64,000 nt of DNA from assembly GCF_900128995.1 (NCBI RefSeq), contig NZ_FQUE01000008.1:105819-169818 (forward strand), read 5' to 3'. The position numbers and the translations under genes were made by a program. Source of the DNA: Loktanella atrilutea. Lineage in GTDB: Bacteria; Pseudomonadota; Alphaproteobacteria; Rhodobacterales; Rhodobacteraceae. The notes below the pieces were generated by a model that saw only the letters and a list, made by a program, of their open reading frames with translations, did not search any database and had not been told where the DNA came from. Positions 53,201-60,265 of the stretch are shown in pieces (within the stretch, counting starts at the first letter, position 1; every line of letters starts with the position of its first letter).

Positions 53201-56017
53201 CTGGAACAGGCGGTGCGTCAGGGGCCGCAACTCTGCCGCCCCGCGGAATGCATTGCTGGCGATGATCCGCTCGCGGATCTCGTCGGGCGAGAACGTGCCG
53301 TCCTCGTAGTTCCAGCCGTTGCCCGACCCGTCAGACGCGGTCACGTCGAACTTCACCAAGTGAATGTGCTGTCCCACCGTGTCGGTCGGCGTGAACACTT
53401 GGAAATCGTCGAGGTTCAGGTTCGACGGCATCAGGTTCGTCGCCTCGAAGACCACGCATTCGCCGGAATTCGCGCGAAAGAAGAACGGCTCCGGCGCGCG
53501 GCTGTGATCGAGGATCGCCCCGGCATCCTCCTCCAGCGCGATGATGCGGGCCTGCGGATCGTGCCAGCCGTGCTTGTTTACCGGCATGTCGAACTGCAGG
53601 TAGGCGGCGCGGTACCTGCGTTCGGCCGCCAGCTCTCGCCACAGGGCGGGGTCATCCGGATCGTCCCCCGCCTTGCCCAGATAGAAGCGTTTCGCGCAGG
53701 GGTCAGCGAAGGGCGCGCCGGGCTTGGGCGCAGAACCGTTGACGCGGAACAGCACGCTGGCCTCTGCCGAATTGCAGGTGCCATCCGACAGGCAGGTCGG
53801 ATAGGCCCGTTCCGGCACACCGTACTTGGATCGTTCCACGGTCACGGAGTCCGGGCCAAGGCCCGCGTGAAACTCCATCGCGGTCTGCTCCTCTGGCGTC
53901 CCGTCCAGCGGCAGTTTGCGGATCCAGGCCTTGGTCAGCTTCGCGGCCAAACCGAAAAGCGCGGGGTTGGCGTTCTGGTCGCGGACACGGGCGGCGATGC
54001 GGTTCGCCTGACCCATCGGGTCGTCCTCTGGAATCGTCGTGTCGAAATACTTCGCCTCCAGGTCCGTCGGATTGCCGCTGGTGTCGGTGCCGAAAGGTGC
54101 GGTCCCGGTCTCGCGCTCGCCCGCGAGGACGACGTGGCGCATCAGCGTGTCCGCACTGTCTTCCGCATAGGCATCGGGGTCGATGTCGAGCGGCGCCTGC
54201 GGCGGACGGTGGCCGGGGATGCCGGCGACATAGAAGGGATAGCCGCGAAAGCCGGCGCTCGGCATCGGAGGCAGCGGCGTCTCGGGCATCGGAACGACGG
54301 CGGGGTTGGGCGTGCCGCCCGCGATCTCTCCGTCCGGCAACATCCGGTCGGCAGTGCCTGCCTCGAACACGTCGTGGGTGCGCCACAGCTCCCACATGCC
54401 CTGCGCGAAATGAGGGTAAAGGTGGCAGTGGAAGATCGAATCGCCCGGCGTCAGGTTGCGATTGCCCGAGCCACCATAATGAACCTCGTAGGTGAACGAC
54501 GCACCGGGAGAGATCGTCTGGCTGTCGAGGTAGACCGAATCCGGATCATGCCAGTCCTGGGTCCACTGGTGTGCGTGCAGATGAAAGACATGGGTTTCCT
54601 TCGGCCCGGCATGCAGGTTGCGGAACCGCACCGGATCGCCGAGATAGGAGTGGTGCACGTTCGACGGATCGTCGGGATAGAGCGCGCGCAGCGCCGTGCC
54701 GTCTTCGTCGCGGTCGATGACCAGCGCAGGATCGCCCATCGCCCAGGACGTCAGGAAGAACTCCTCGAGCTTGCACTCCACGCAATCCTTCGCCGGCCCG
54801 ATACCGGCGCGGTTGGCCAGCACCATCGCGCCCAGTCCGGCGGCGCCGTAGTTGATGCCCATCCCGTCGCGCAGCGCATGGATCGGGTTTTCCTCGTCCT
54901 CAAGCTCGCGGAACGCCTGAACGGCGGTAATCTCGTCATGGAAGATCACGGTGAATTCGCGAAAGGGTTCGCCACAGGCATTGCCGGGCCCGAGGATCAG
55001 GTCGCAATGCTCTCCGTTCGCTCGCACGTCGATGATCGCGTTGATGTCGCTATGGACCAGCTCGCGCGCCGCATGATGGTCCCCGGCAAGCGGCATGGTC
55101 ATGGCGAGGATCGGAACGCCGTCCTCATCCGCGACGTCGTAATTGCCTATGACCGGCGTGCCGAGTTCGGAGGTTCCGGTCGTGGCGGCATTCAACTGCG
55201 GCCCGGTCACCTGTGATCGATACCAGTGCGATCCGGCCGGTTCGACATTAACCGACCCGAAGAGCCCCAGCCCGAGTTGCCCGCCGTCGCCTTCGCCTCC
55301 CGCGGCGGCGGCCATCGAATAAAGAAGGTAGCCGCCCTCCTTCCTGGCAATCCATGTATAAGTCTTCGTCTCGCCGGGTGCTGCCAGCGCAGAGGGGTTG
55401 AACCCCACGTTCGTCCCGTCGGACGCGATCGATCCCGACAGTTCGAGCCCGTTGACGTGGATCGACGCCGACCGTGTCGCTGGCTCGTCTGAATCGATGG
55501 AGATGTCTTCGAAAGTCTGCGGATCGACCACATGCTCCTCGCCGTCGCGGTCGGGCGACAGCAGGTTGGTGAACTCCACGCGCAGGCAGTCGCCCTCGTT
55601 CACCCTCAGAACGATGGGGCGGGGGCGCTTGTCTTCGCGCAGGCGCACGTTGCCTGCGAGGTCAACGTCGGTGGCGGCATCGGGTAGCATGGGGATTGCA
55701 GCGCCGTCGATAAGACCGTTCTCGGCTGCACCCTCACCATCGCTGACCACCACGTCGCGGCGCAGCGCATAAAGCATTCCGCCAGGGTTGAACGCGCCGA
55801 ACCGATTGTAGACATACATCTGCTCAAGCGCGACGACGCGGGCGAGCACGGTATTTTGCGCCATGCAGACGGAGGATTCCGCCGCTGGGGATATGGAAGA
55901 CTCCGGTTGTTCATCGGAACCATCTATGGCTGCCTCCGCGTGCTGCGCCGGCACCCCTGTCATTGTCAATGTGAGCAAAAATGCAAAAACAAACCGGAAC
56001 GCTACAGCATCGGACAT
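50300..56017 (-). CDS. Giant exported multicopper oxidase (MnxG/McoA-like)
   Basis: 1905 residues from the ATG at 56015-56017, with GGAG seven bases upstream; the signal peptide is FVFAFLLTLTMTGVPAQHAEA. It is built of several cupredoxin pairs, each opening with a motif such as VNEGDCLRVEFTNLL, NSGECVVFEATNLM or RAGECIEVELTNML. Copper ligand motifs: HVFHLHAHQW (about residue 477), FHCHLYPHFAQGMW (about 530), HIHLVKFD (about 881), FTHDHFGPSSAQQHGFY (about 1000), HIFFMNGAKW (about 1300) and SGHDWVNYPW (about 1806). The HCHxxxHxxxGM and HxHxHxW pair forms the trinuclear and type 1 sites. Its size and repeats resemble Mn(II)-oxidising MnxG and McoA of Pseudomonas putida rather than laccases (400-700 residues). 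Head of a four-gene operon. Confidence 0.88.
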   Translation of the reverse strand: MSDAVAFRFVFAFLLTLTMTGVPAQHAEAAIDGSDEQPESSISPAAESSVCMAQNTVLARVVALEQMYVYNRFGAFNPGGMLYALRRDVVVSDGEGAAENGLIDGAAIPMLPDAATDVDLAGNVRLREDKRPRPIVLRVNEGDCLRVEFTNLLSPDRDGEEHVVDPQTFEDISIDSDEPATRSASIHVNGLELSGSIASDGTNVGFNPSALAAPGETKTYTWIARKEGGYLLYSMAAAAGGEGDGGQLGLGLFGSVNVEPAGSHWYRSQVTGPQLNAATTGTSELGTPVIGNYDVADEDGVPILAMTMPLAGDHHAARELVHSDINAIIDVRANGEHCDLILGPGNACGEPFREFTVIFHDEITAVQAFRELEDEENPIHALRDGMGINYGAAGLGAMVLANRAGIGPAKDCVECKLEEFFLTSWAMGDPALVIDRDEDGTALRALYPDDPSNVHHSYLGDPVRFRNLHAGPKETHVFHLHAHQWTQDWHDPDSVYLDSQTISPGASFTYEVHYGGSGNRNLTPGDSIFHCHLYPHFAQGMWELWRTHDVFEAGTADRMLPDGEIAGGTPNPAVVPMPETPLPPMPSAGFRGYPFYVAGIPGHRPPQAPLDIDPDAYAEDSADTLMRHVVLAGERETGTAPFGTDTSGNPTDLEAKYFDTTIPEDDPMGQANRIAARVRDQNANPALFGLAAKLTKAWIRKLPLDGTPEEQTAMEFHAGLGPDSVTVERSKYGVPERAYPTCLSDGTCNSAEASVLFRVNGSAPKPGAPFADPCAKRFYLGKAGDDPDDPALWRELAAERRYRAAYLQFDMPVNKHGWHDPQARIIALEEDAGAILDHSRAPEPFFFRANSGECVVFEATNLMPSNLNLDDFQVFTPTDTVGQHIHLVKFDVTASDGSGNGWNYEDGTFSPDEIRERIIASNAFRGAAELRPLTHRLFQPGGPLAGDPRGQCPASLPADPHAAELALAAHPWCGAQSTIQRWWADPLLNQNGVDRSVRTVFTHDHFGPSSAQQHGFYAALVIEPDGSSWQSLAGKTFGGEEAGAQVVKRDDGGPTSFAANIVVPENDGKPASSTREYNMAIADFALLYTAPPENKPISPPGQLDHDLPEMVFDSTLPRPEGISVSDPGGQVINYRNEPVPGRVGDANEHRKWSLKTFDPTQVSACKAALETARQVGGTTLPDVRISDCRDGPWGPAEADACEARVVAALCDQSDLANVFSSPAHAGQDQQIRDAIAADGLIYDTRRIFMENYLTRDCVDTDDHLCSEPAGLRRDGDPGTPILAAREGDDVDIRLVQGAQEENHIFFMNGAKWLAVPGSANSGYRAAQHIGISEHFEFNINIQDPSPHLTKDHLYGTTATDNFWDGQWGLMRVVAQDQLLSRPGGGTAPLAKLPTNDGTDQLINAFQDNCAPNLPRRIFHVEAWRMNELAGAGLSYHRARDITDRNARIFVLAGVETQGPTPEGGTPPALVTEIARDASDLSQIRSGAKAPEPLILRARAGECIEVELTNMLGLQPEDVTDPANWSWNMMPPIADGLNFNQVRMSDAVGLHAQLVAGNAVLNDGSAVGLNSTTLAYPCDAGATQEFCGSADSLPDDTYLWDNRATYRWYAGDWTKGAADAEPTFTPVEFGAAGLQNFADVIKGGSHGLIGALVVEPVDATWRTDCDVLQGRDGVTPENRRQCLNAAATVTVPGQAPFREFVVIYQNDASLRYRGEALANLRNGDDAEDSGQKAFNYRFEPFWTRLDANPAADPETMMDYDYGNLLSSKPEDGFGDPATPLFTVAAGTPVRFRIVEPAGHPRNGAFTLSGHDWVNYPWAEASTVQVADPGPQNRVGVVNAIGPGRHENVLLERAGGVEGIAGDYLYRTPLGFAFGGGQWGIMRVFDPDTCAGGVIRDDRTGLTQVCE

Positions 56018-56131
56018 GGAAGAACTCCACCAGCTGGCATAAATTTTCAGGTCTGGAAGTGGCCCCGGCAAATTCTGGGCGTAAAAACGGAAACGTCTAA
56101 ACTCTAATTGAGTCGTTTCAGAAGTTTACCT

Positions 56132-56160
56132 AGAGTAAGCTTTAGAAAATTTCCCGTCAA
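56132..56160 (-). promoter_or_regulatory. Possible promoter of the multicopper oxidase operon
   Basis: Read leftward, TTGACG (56155-56160) is followed, after 17 bp, by TACTCT (56132-56137). The -10 region overlaps an inverted repeat TTAC-N5-GTAA (56126-56138), and ACTC-N5-GAGT lies at 56101-56113, so an activator or repressor could act here. About 115-140 bp separate this from the ATG. Confidence 0.4.
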
Positions 56161-56411
56161 GGTAGCACGGTGTCTATCAGAACAACGAAGGCTTGGATCC
56201 GATCGGTGTCGTCGACCCTGTTTGAATTATTTCAACATCAGTAAAGCCATACGAAGTCATGCCTCGGCGCCGGCGACAATGAACGGCCCGCAGCAGGCCA
56301 TTCAATTTTCACGGCGGAAGTCCGGTTCAAGCCAACCTCCATAAAAGTCGCGACGCATTCGCAAGACAGCAAGGCCGCGAAAAACAATAGATAATTCCAT
56401 TAACTTGTCTA

Positions 56412-56665
56412 CTACCCGGTTAATATCGGGCGAAGCGATTTAATTTCCGTCAGGATCAAATCGAAGAACGCCGCGACACCTGCCGCATTGCGGTTGTCGG
56501 GATGCGCGAGGATGCGCTAGGCGCGGGTCAGCTTGGGCACCGGTCCAAGCACCGAGATCAGGTCCGCCTTGGCATCCCCCAGTGCCATCGGCAGAGGTGC
56601 CACGCCAACGGCATCTGGAAAACTCCCATAAGCGACATGTAGATAATTCGCTCGCAGGCTGCCCT
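56412..56665 (-). pseudogene. LysR-family regulator C-terminal remnant with in-frame stop
   Basis: Read leftward, the frame gives VAYGSFPDAVGVAPLPMALGD, then a segment ending KLTRA, a TAG, and RILAHPDNRNAAGVAAFFD with a final RPILTG and stop at 56412-56414. This is the end of a LysR substrate-binding domain ('G.G.APLP..LGD...L..V..P.P.LTR.WRLLAHPDLR...RVAAF.DF....I'), where a Trp codon has become TAG at about 56519. The N-terminal helix-turn-helix part is absent. It is a decayed gene fragment. Confidence 0.75.
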
Positions 56666-56741
56666 ACATGTCGTTTCGCGTTTTACTTCGCGGAAGCTCT
56701 GTCCCGATTCCGAGACAACTTTGCCCCCGATTGACCGGGCG

Positions 56742-57053
56742 TCAGTGCGTCCAGACACCACGCCGGTTCGTGGCGAAGTTCTCGCCATAGCCGCCGGGAC
56801 GCACGTTGGCGCGGCGGGTCTGGGGCTCTGTCACGATGGCGTCGATGCCGTGGTCCTTGGCATAGTCCAGCGCCTCCTCCTTCGTCGCGAAGGTCAGGCG
56901 CACCTGGCTTTGCGTGTCGTTGGAACTGGTCCAGCCCATCAGCGGATCGATCTCGCGGGCGCTCTCGTTCTCGAAATCCAGAATCCAGACCTGGGTCTTG
57001 GCCGTGCCCGACGACATGGCGGTCTTGGCGGGGCGATAGATGCGGGCCTGCAT
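56742..57053 (-). CDS. NADH dehydrogenase accessory subunit (ETC complex I, NDUFS4-like)
   Basis: 103 residues, the normal size. Alphaproteobacterial homologues of mitochondrial NDUFS4 are supernumerary subunits of respiratory complex I. It shows [57 protein letters not shown], and the C-terminal [19 protein letters not shown], all diagnostic for the family. AGGAG precedes the ATG. Divergent from the superoxide dismutase gene by 113 bp. Confidence 0.95.
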   Translation of the reverse strand: MQARIYRPAKTAMSSGTAKTQVWILDFENESAREIDPLMGWTSSNDTQSQVRLTFATKEEALDYAKDHGIDAIVTEPQTRRANVRPGGYGENFATNRRGVWTH

Positions 57054-57166
57054 GGGACGACTCCTGTTGAACCGCGCACGTTATCGGCAAATCGCCGCAA
57101 AAGGGCAAGAGGAACCCTGCCCGAACGCCCAGCGTTGAAACCCTGAACCCAACGACAGGACCGATA

Positions 57167-57673
57167 ATGAAGATGTTTCCCCTGATGGCCGCCCTGGCCG
57201 TGACGCCCGTCGCAGCATTTGCCGCGGCACATGCCGAGATGACGCCGATGACCGCCACCCTGAACGGCACCGACGGATCCGGCAGGGGCACCGTGACCGT
57301 GACCCCGACGGAATCGGGCGAGATGCTGGTGCAGATCGACCTGTCCGGCCTGCCCGCCGGCGACCATGCGATTCACGTCCACGAAACCGGCGACTGCGCC
57401 GCCGCCGACTTCAAGAGCGCCGGCGGTCATCTGGCCGAAGGGCACGACCACGGCGTGATGGCGGCGAACGGCCCGCATCCGGGCGATATCCCGAACATCA
57501 CCGTGGCCGAGGATGGCACCGCGAAGATGGAATTCTTCAATGCCATGCTTACGCCCCAGATGATGGGCGACGATGACGGCTCTGCCTTCATCGTCCACGC
57601 CGGCACCGACGACTACGCCAGCCAGCCGGCCGGCGACGCGGGTGACCGCATCGCCTGTGGCGTCTTCGAATAG
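57167..57673 (+). CDS. sodC: Cu/Zn superoxide dismutase (periplasmic)
   Basis: 168 residues. A signal peptide (MKMFPLMAALAVTPVAAFAAAHA) precedes the SodC fold. Copper ligands are in HAIHVHETGDC; GGHL and GPHPGD carry the bridging and zinc ligands; the final HAGTDDYASQPAGDAGDRIACGVF holds the last copper His, the electrostatic loop and the active-site Arg. The two Cys (GDC and ACG) form the family's disulfide. It removes superoxide in the periplasm. Ends 1 bp from the convergent aminopeptidase gene. Confidence 0.94.
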   Translation: MKMFPLMAALAVTPVAAFAAAHAEMTPMTATLNGTDGSGRGTVTVTPTESGEMLVQIDLSGLPAGDHAIHVHETGDCAAADFKSAGGHLAEGHDHGVMAANGPHPGDIPNITVAEDGTAKMEFFNAMLTPQMMGDDDGSAFIVHAGTDDYASQPAGDAGDRIACGVFE

Positions 57674-57674
57674 A

Positions 57675-58913
57675 TCAGAACGCCCACTCGCCCTTGCGCA
57701 TCACCGGGACCGTTTCACCGGTCCGGGTGATGCCATCGATATCGACGGCATCCGAACCCATCATCCAGTCGACGTGGATCAGGGACTGATTGCCGCCCTT
57801 CTGCTTCAGTTCGTCCTCTGCCAACTCCGACCCGCCCTGGATCGTGTCGGCGTAGCATTGGCCCAGCGCGATGTGGCAGGACGCGTTTTCGTCGAACAGC
57901 GTGTTGTAGAACAACGTGCCTGACTGCGAGATCGGCGAGGAGTGGGGCACCAGCGCCACCTCTCCGATCCGGCTCGACCCGTCGTCGACGGCCAGCAGGT
58001 CGCGGAACACGGCCTCACCGGTCGAGGCCGTCGCCTCCACGATCTTGCCCGCCTCGAAGCGGACCGCGATGTCGCGGATGACGGTGCCTTGGTAAGCGAG
58101 GGGTTTTGTCGCCGCGACCGTGCCGTCCACCTTGTAGGCGTGCGGGCAGGTAAAGACCTCCTCCGTCGGGATGTTGGGCTGGCAGGTCACACCGTTCAGT
58201 GCGGGCGAGGCGCCGCCCTTCCAGATGTGCCCCTCTGCCAGCCCCAGCCGCAGGTCGGTGCCGGGCCCGGTATACTGCAGCGCCTCGAAGTTCTGGTCGT
58301 TCAGCCATTTGACACGCGTCTTCAGCTCTGCCGTGTGGTCGGCCCAGTTCTGCACCGGGTCGTCGCCGCCCAGTCGCGAGGCGTCGTAGATCGCGTCCAG
58401 CAACCGCGACTGCGCCTGCTCCACCGGCAGGTCGGGAAAGACGCGCGCGGCCCAGGCGGCGCCCGGAAAGGCGACGATGTTCCAGTTCACCTCGAACCCC
58501 ACGATCGGATTCATCGCGGGCTTGGCCGCGATGGACACGGCCTTGGACGCGCGGGCGACGCGCGCCGGGTCCTGTTCGGCCAGCAGCATCGGATCGTCGC
58601 CGGTGATCGCCATGCGCGCGGCCCCGCCCTTGTAGGCGCGGCCCAGCCCTTCGTAGAACCAGTCCGGGGCGCGGTCGAAACTGTGATCGCCGGCGTTTTC
58701 ATACCGCGCCAGCGTGATCGCATCGTCGGTAAAGAACGGCAGCACCAGCCCCGCACCCGCCCTGTAGGCATGGACCGCGATGCGCTGCACCAGCGGCAGG
58801 GCGGACAGGTTCGCCATGATGATCAGGTCCTGCCCCTGCTGCAGGTTCACGCCAGTGCGCACGGCGACCTCGGCCAGACGGTCGAGTTTGTCGATATCCA
58901 GATGATTGGACAT
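57675..58913 (-). CDS. M29-family aminopeptidase (AmpS/AmpT type)
   Basis: 412 residues. The two-cobalt/zinc M29 aminopeptidase layout is present: LDRLAEVAVRTGVNLQQGQDLIIMA at the start, PTEEVFTCPHAYKVDG around residue 252 with a metal Glu, FRDLLAVDDGSSRIGEVALVPHSSPI with Glu and His ligands, FYNTLFDENASCHIALGQCY, and HVDWMMGS near the end. These enzymes remove N-terminal residues from peptides in the cytoplasm. AAGGAG precedes the ATG. Single gene, convergent with sodC. Confidence 0.94.
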   Translation of the reverse strand: MSNHLDIDKLDRLAEVAVRTGVNLQQGQDLIIMANLSALPLVQRIAVHAYRAGAGLVLPFFTDDAITLARYENAGDHSFDRAPDWFYEGLGRAYKGGAARMAITGDDPMLLAEQDPARVARASKAVSIAAKPAMNPIVGFEVNWNIVAFPGAAWAARVFPDLPVEQAQSRLLDAIYDASRLGGDDPVQNWADHTAELKTRVKWLNDQNFEALQYTGPGTDLRLGLAEGHIWKGGASPALNGVTCQPNIPTEEVFTCPHAYKVDGTVAATKPLAYQGTVIRDIAVRFEAGKIVEATASTGEAVFRDLLAVDDGSSRIGEVALVPHSSPISQSGTLFYNTLFDENASCHIALGQCYADTIQGGSELAEDELKQKGGNQSLIHVDWMMGSDAVDIDGITRTGETVPVMRKGEWAF

Positions 58914-58975
58914 GGAAGAAGCTCCTTGGAATTTGCCGCGACCCTACGCCTCTGCCCTCCGGCGTCAACCGCGCC

Positions 58976-60115
58976 TCAGGGCCGGTCCAGCACCTCCACC
59001 GACAGGATCGTGGGCAGGTGGCGCGTCACTTCAGTCCACGTGTCGCCTTCGTCCCGGCTGGCAAAGACGGAACCGGAGTTCGTGCCGAAGTAGACCCCCG
59101 CCGGATCGCGGGCGTCGCCCGCCATGGCCTGCCGCAGCACGGTGAAGTAGCAGCCCTCCTGCGGCAGCCCGCTCCGCAGCCCTTCCCACGAGGCACCGCC
59201 GTCGCGTGACCGCCAGACGGCGCAGGCGGCATCGGGTGGAAAGCGGCCCGCCATGTCGCCGTTCAGCGGAAGCGTCCAGATCGTGTCGGGGTCGCGCGGA
59301 TGCACCCGGATCGGAAAGCCGAAGGTCGACGGCAGCCCGGCCGTCACGTCGTCCCATGACCGCCCGCCGTCGCCTGACCGCCAGACCCCGTGGTGGTTCT
59401 GCTGATACAGCACGTCGCCGTCCCCCGGCGCGCGCATCATGTTGTGGACGCAATGACCGACCTCTCCACCCTCCGGCCCCGCCGGGTGGTGGTGGTCGGC
59501 ACAGGCGCCGACGTTCGACAGCCGGTTGCGCCGGTCCCATGTCGCGCCGCCGTCCTCGGTGGCAAAGACGCCTTCGGCGCTGATCCCGACCCACATCCGG
59601 TCCCGGTCCACGGGATGACTGACGAGGCTGTGCAGCGTCAGGCCTGCACCGCCCGCCTGCCAGTCCTCGACCCCCTGATCGTCGGTCAGCCCGCCGACCT
59701 TTTCCCACGTCTCGCCCATGTCACGACTTCGCAGCAACCGCGCGGGCTTGGTCCCGGCGTAAAGGATGCCGTGAGCGAAATGCAGCGACCAGACCTGCGC
59801 GAATTCCTTCCCGAAAGGCGCGGGCTCGTCGGTCCAGCCGATCATCGCCGCGAACCCCGGGTCGTTGGCCGCCCAGTCATCCATCTGGCCCGTCGTCAGC
59901 TTGGCCAGCGTCCACGTCGCGCCGCCGTCGCGCGACCGCCAGATCCCGGCACCATTCCAGTCCCCGCCGCCGCCGGCCCAAAGCATCCCGCTTTCCGGAT
60001 CGCCGATCAAGTGGTTGATCGGCCAGCCATCGCAGAAGGGGCCGACAGCGACCGTGGCCCCCTCCTCCACCAGAAACGCACCCTTCGACGTGCCAAGCAG
60101 GATCGACAGACCCAT
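58976..60115 (-). CDS. BNR/sialidase-like beta-propeller protein
   Basis: 379 residues from the ATG at 60113-60115 (GGAGG upstream). Repeated Asp-box motifs (SRDGGATWT, SRDMGETWEKV, TEDGGATWDR, SGDGGRSWDD, SRDGGASWEG, SRDEGDTWTEV) mark six or more BNR/Asp-box blades of an exo-alpha-sialidase-like propeller. No signal peptide is seen and the catalytic residues of true sialidases are not obvious. This subgroup is widely annotated as a WD40/YVTN/BNR repeat protein or glycosyl hydrolase; activity unknown. Divergent from uvrB with about 150 bp between. Confidence 0.87.
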   Translation of the reverse strand: MGLSILLGTSKGAFLVEEGATVAVGPFCDGWPINHLIGDPESGMLWAGGGGDWNGAGIWRSRDGGATWTLAKLTTGQMDDWAANDPGFAAMIGWTDEPAPFGKEFAQVWSLHFAHGILYAGTKPARLLRSRDMGETWEKVGGLTDDQGVEDWQAGGAGLTLHSLVSHPVDRDRMWVGISAEGVFATEDGGATWDRRNRLSNVGACADHHHPAGPEGGEVGHCVHNMMRAPGDGDVLYQQNHHGVWRSGDGGRSWDDVTAGLPSTFGFPIRVHPRDPDTIWTLPLNGDMAGRFPPDAACAVWRSRDGGASWEGLRSGLPQEGCYFTVLRQAMAGDARDPAGVYFGTNSGSVFASRDEGDTWTEVTRHLPTILSVEVLDRP

Positions 60116-60265
60116 TGCATCCTCCCCACAGCCTCCGCGCCGCGAATTTACCACATCGCCAAAGCCGCGTCGCTAGAATCGTGATGCTGACGGCAACTGT
60201 CAGCAGCCCCCCTTGAACCGCCCCGCTTCGGGATCAAATATGTCACGACCCCCAAAGGAATCCCC

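Larger units (their letters stand above)
56018..56741. other. AT-richer gap upstream of the oxidase operon
   Basis: 724 bp with no complete gene. It holds the candidate oxidase promoter at its left end and a LysR-type remnant (56412-56665) in the middle. The stretch 56170-56410 is noticeably less GC-rich than the window and has no recognisable content. Confidence 0.5.

Noticed and set aside
56108..56344. Plus-strand frame of 78 codons upstream of the oxidase operon
   Set aside because: No domain features and low-GC chance composition; no ribosome site near its ATG.
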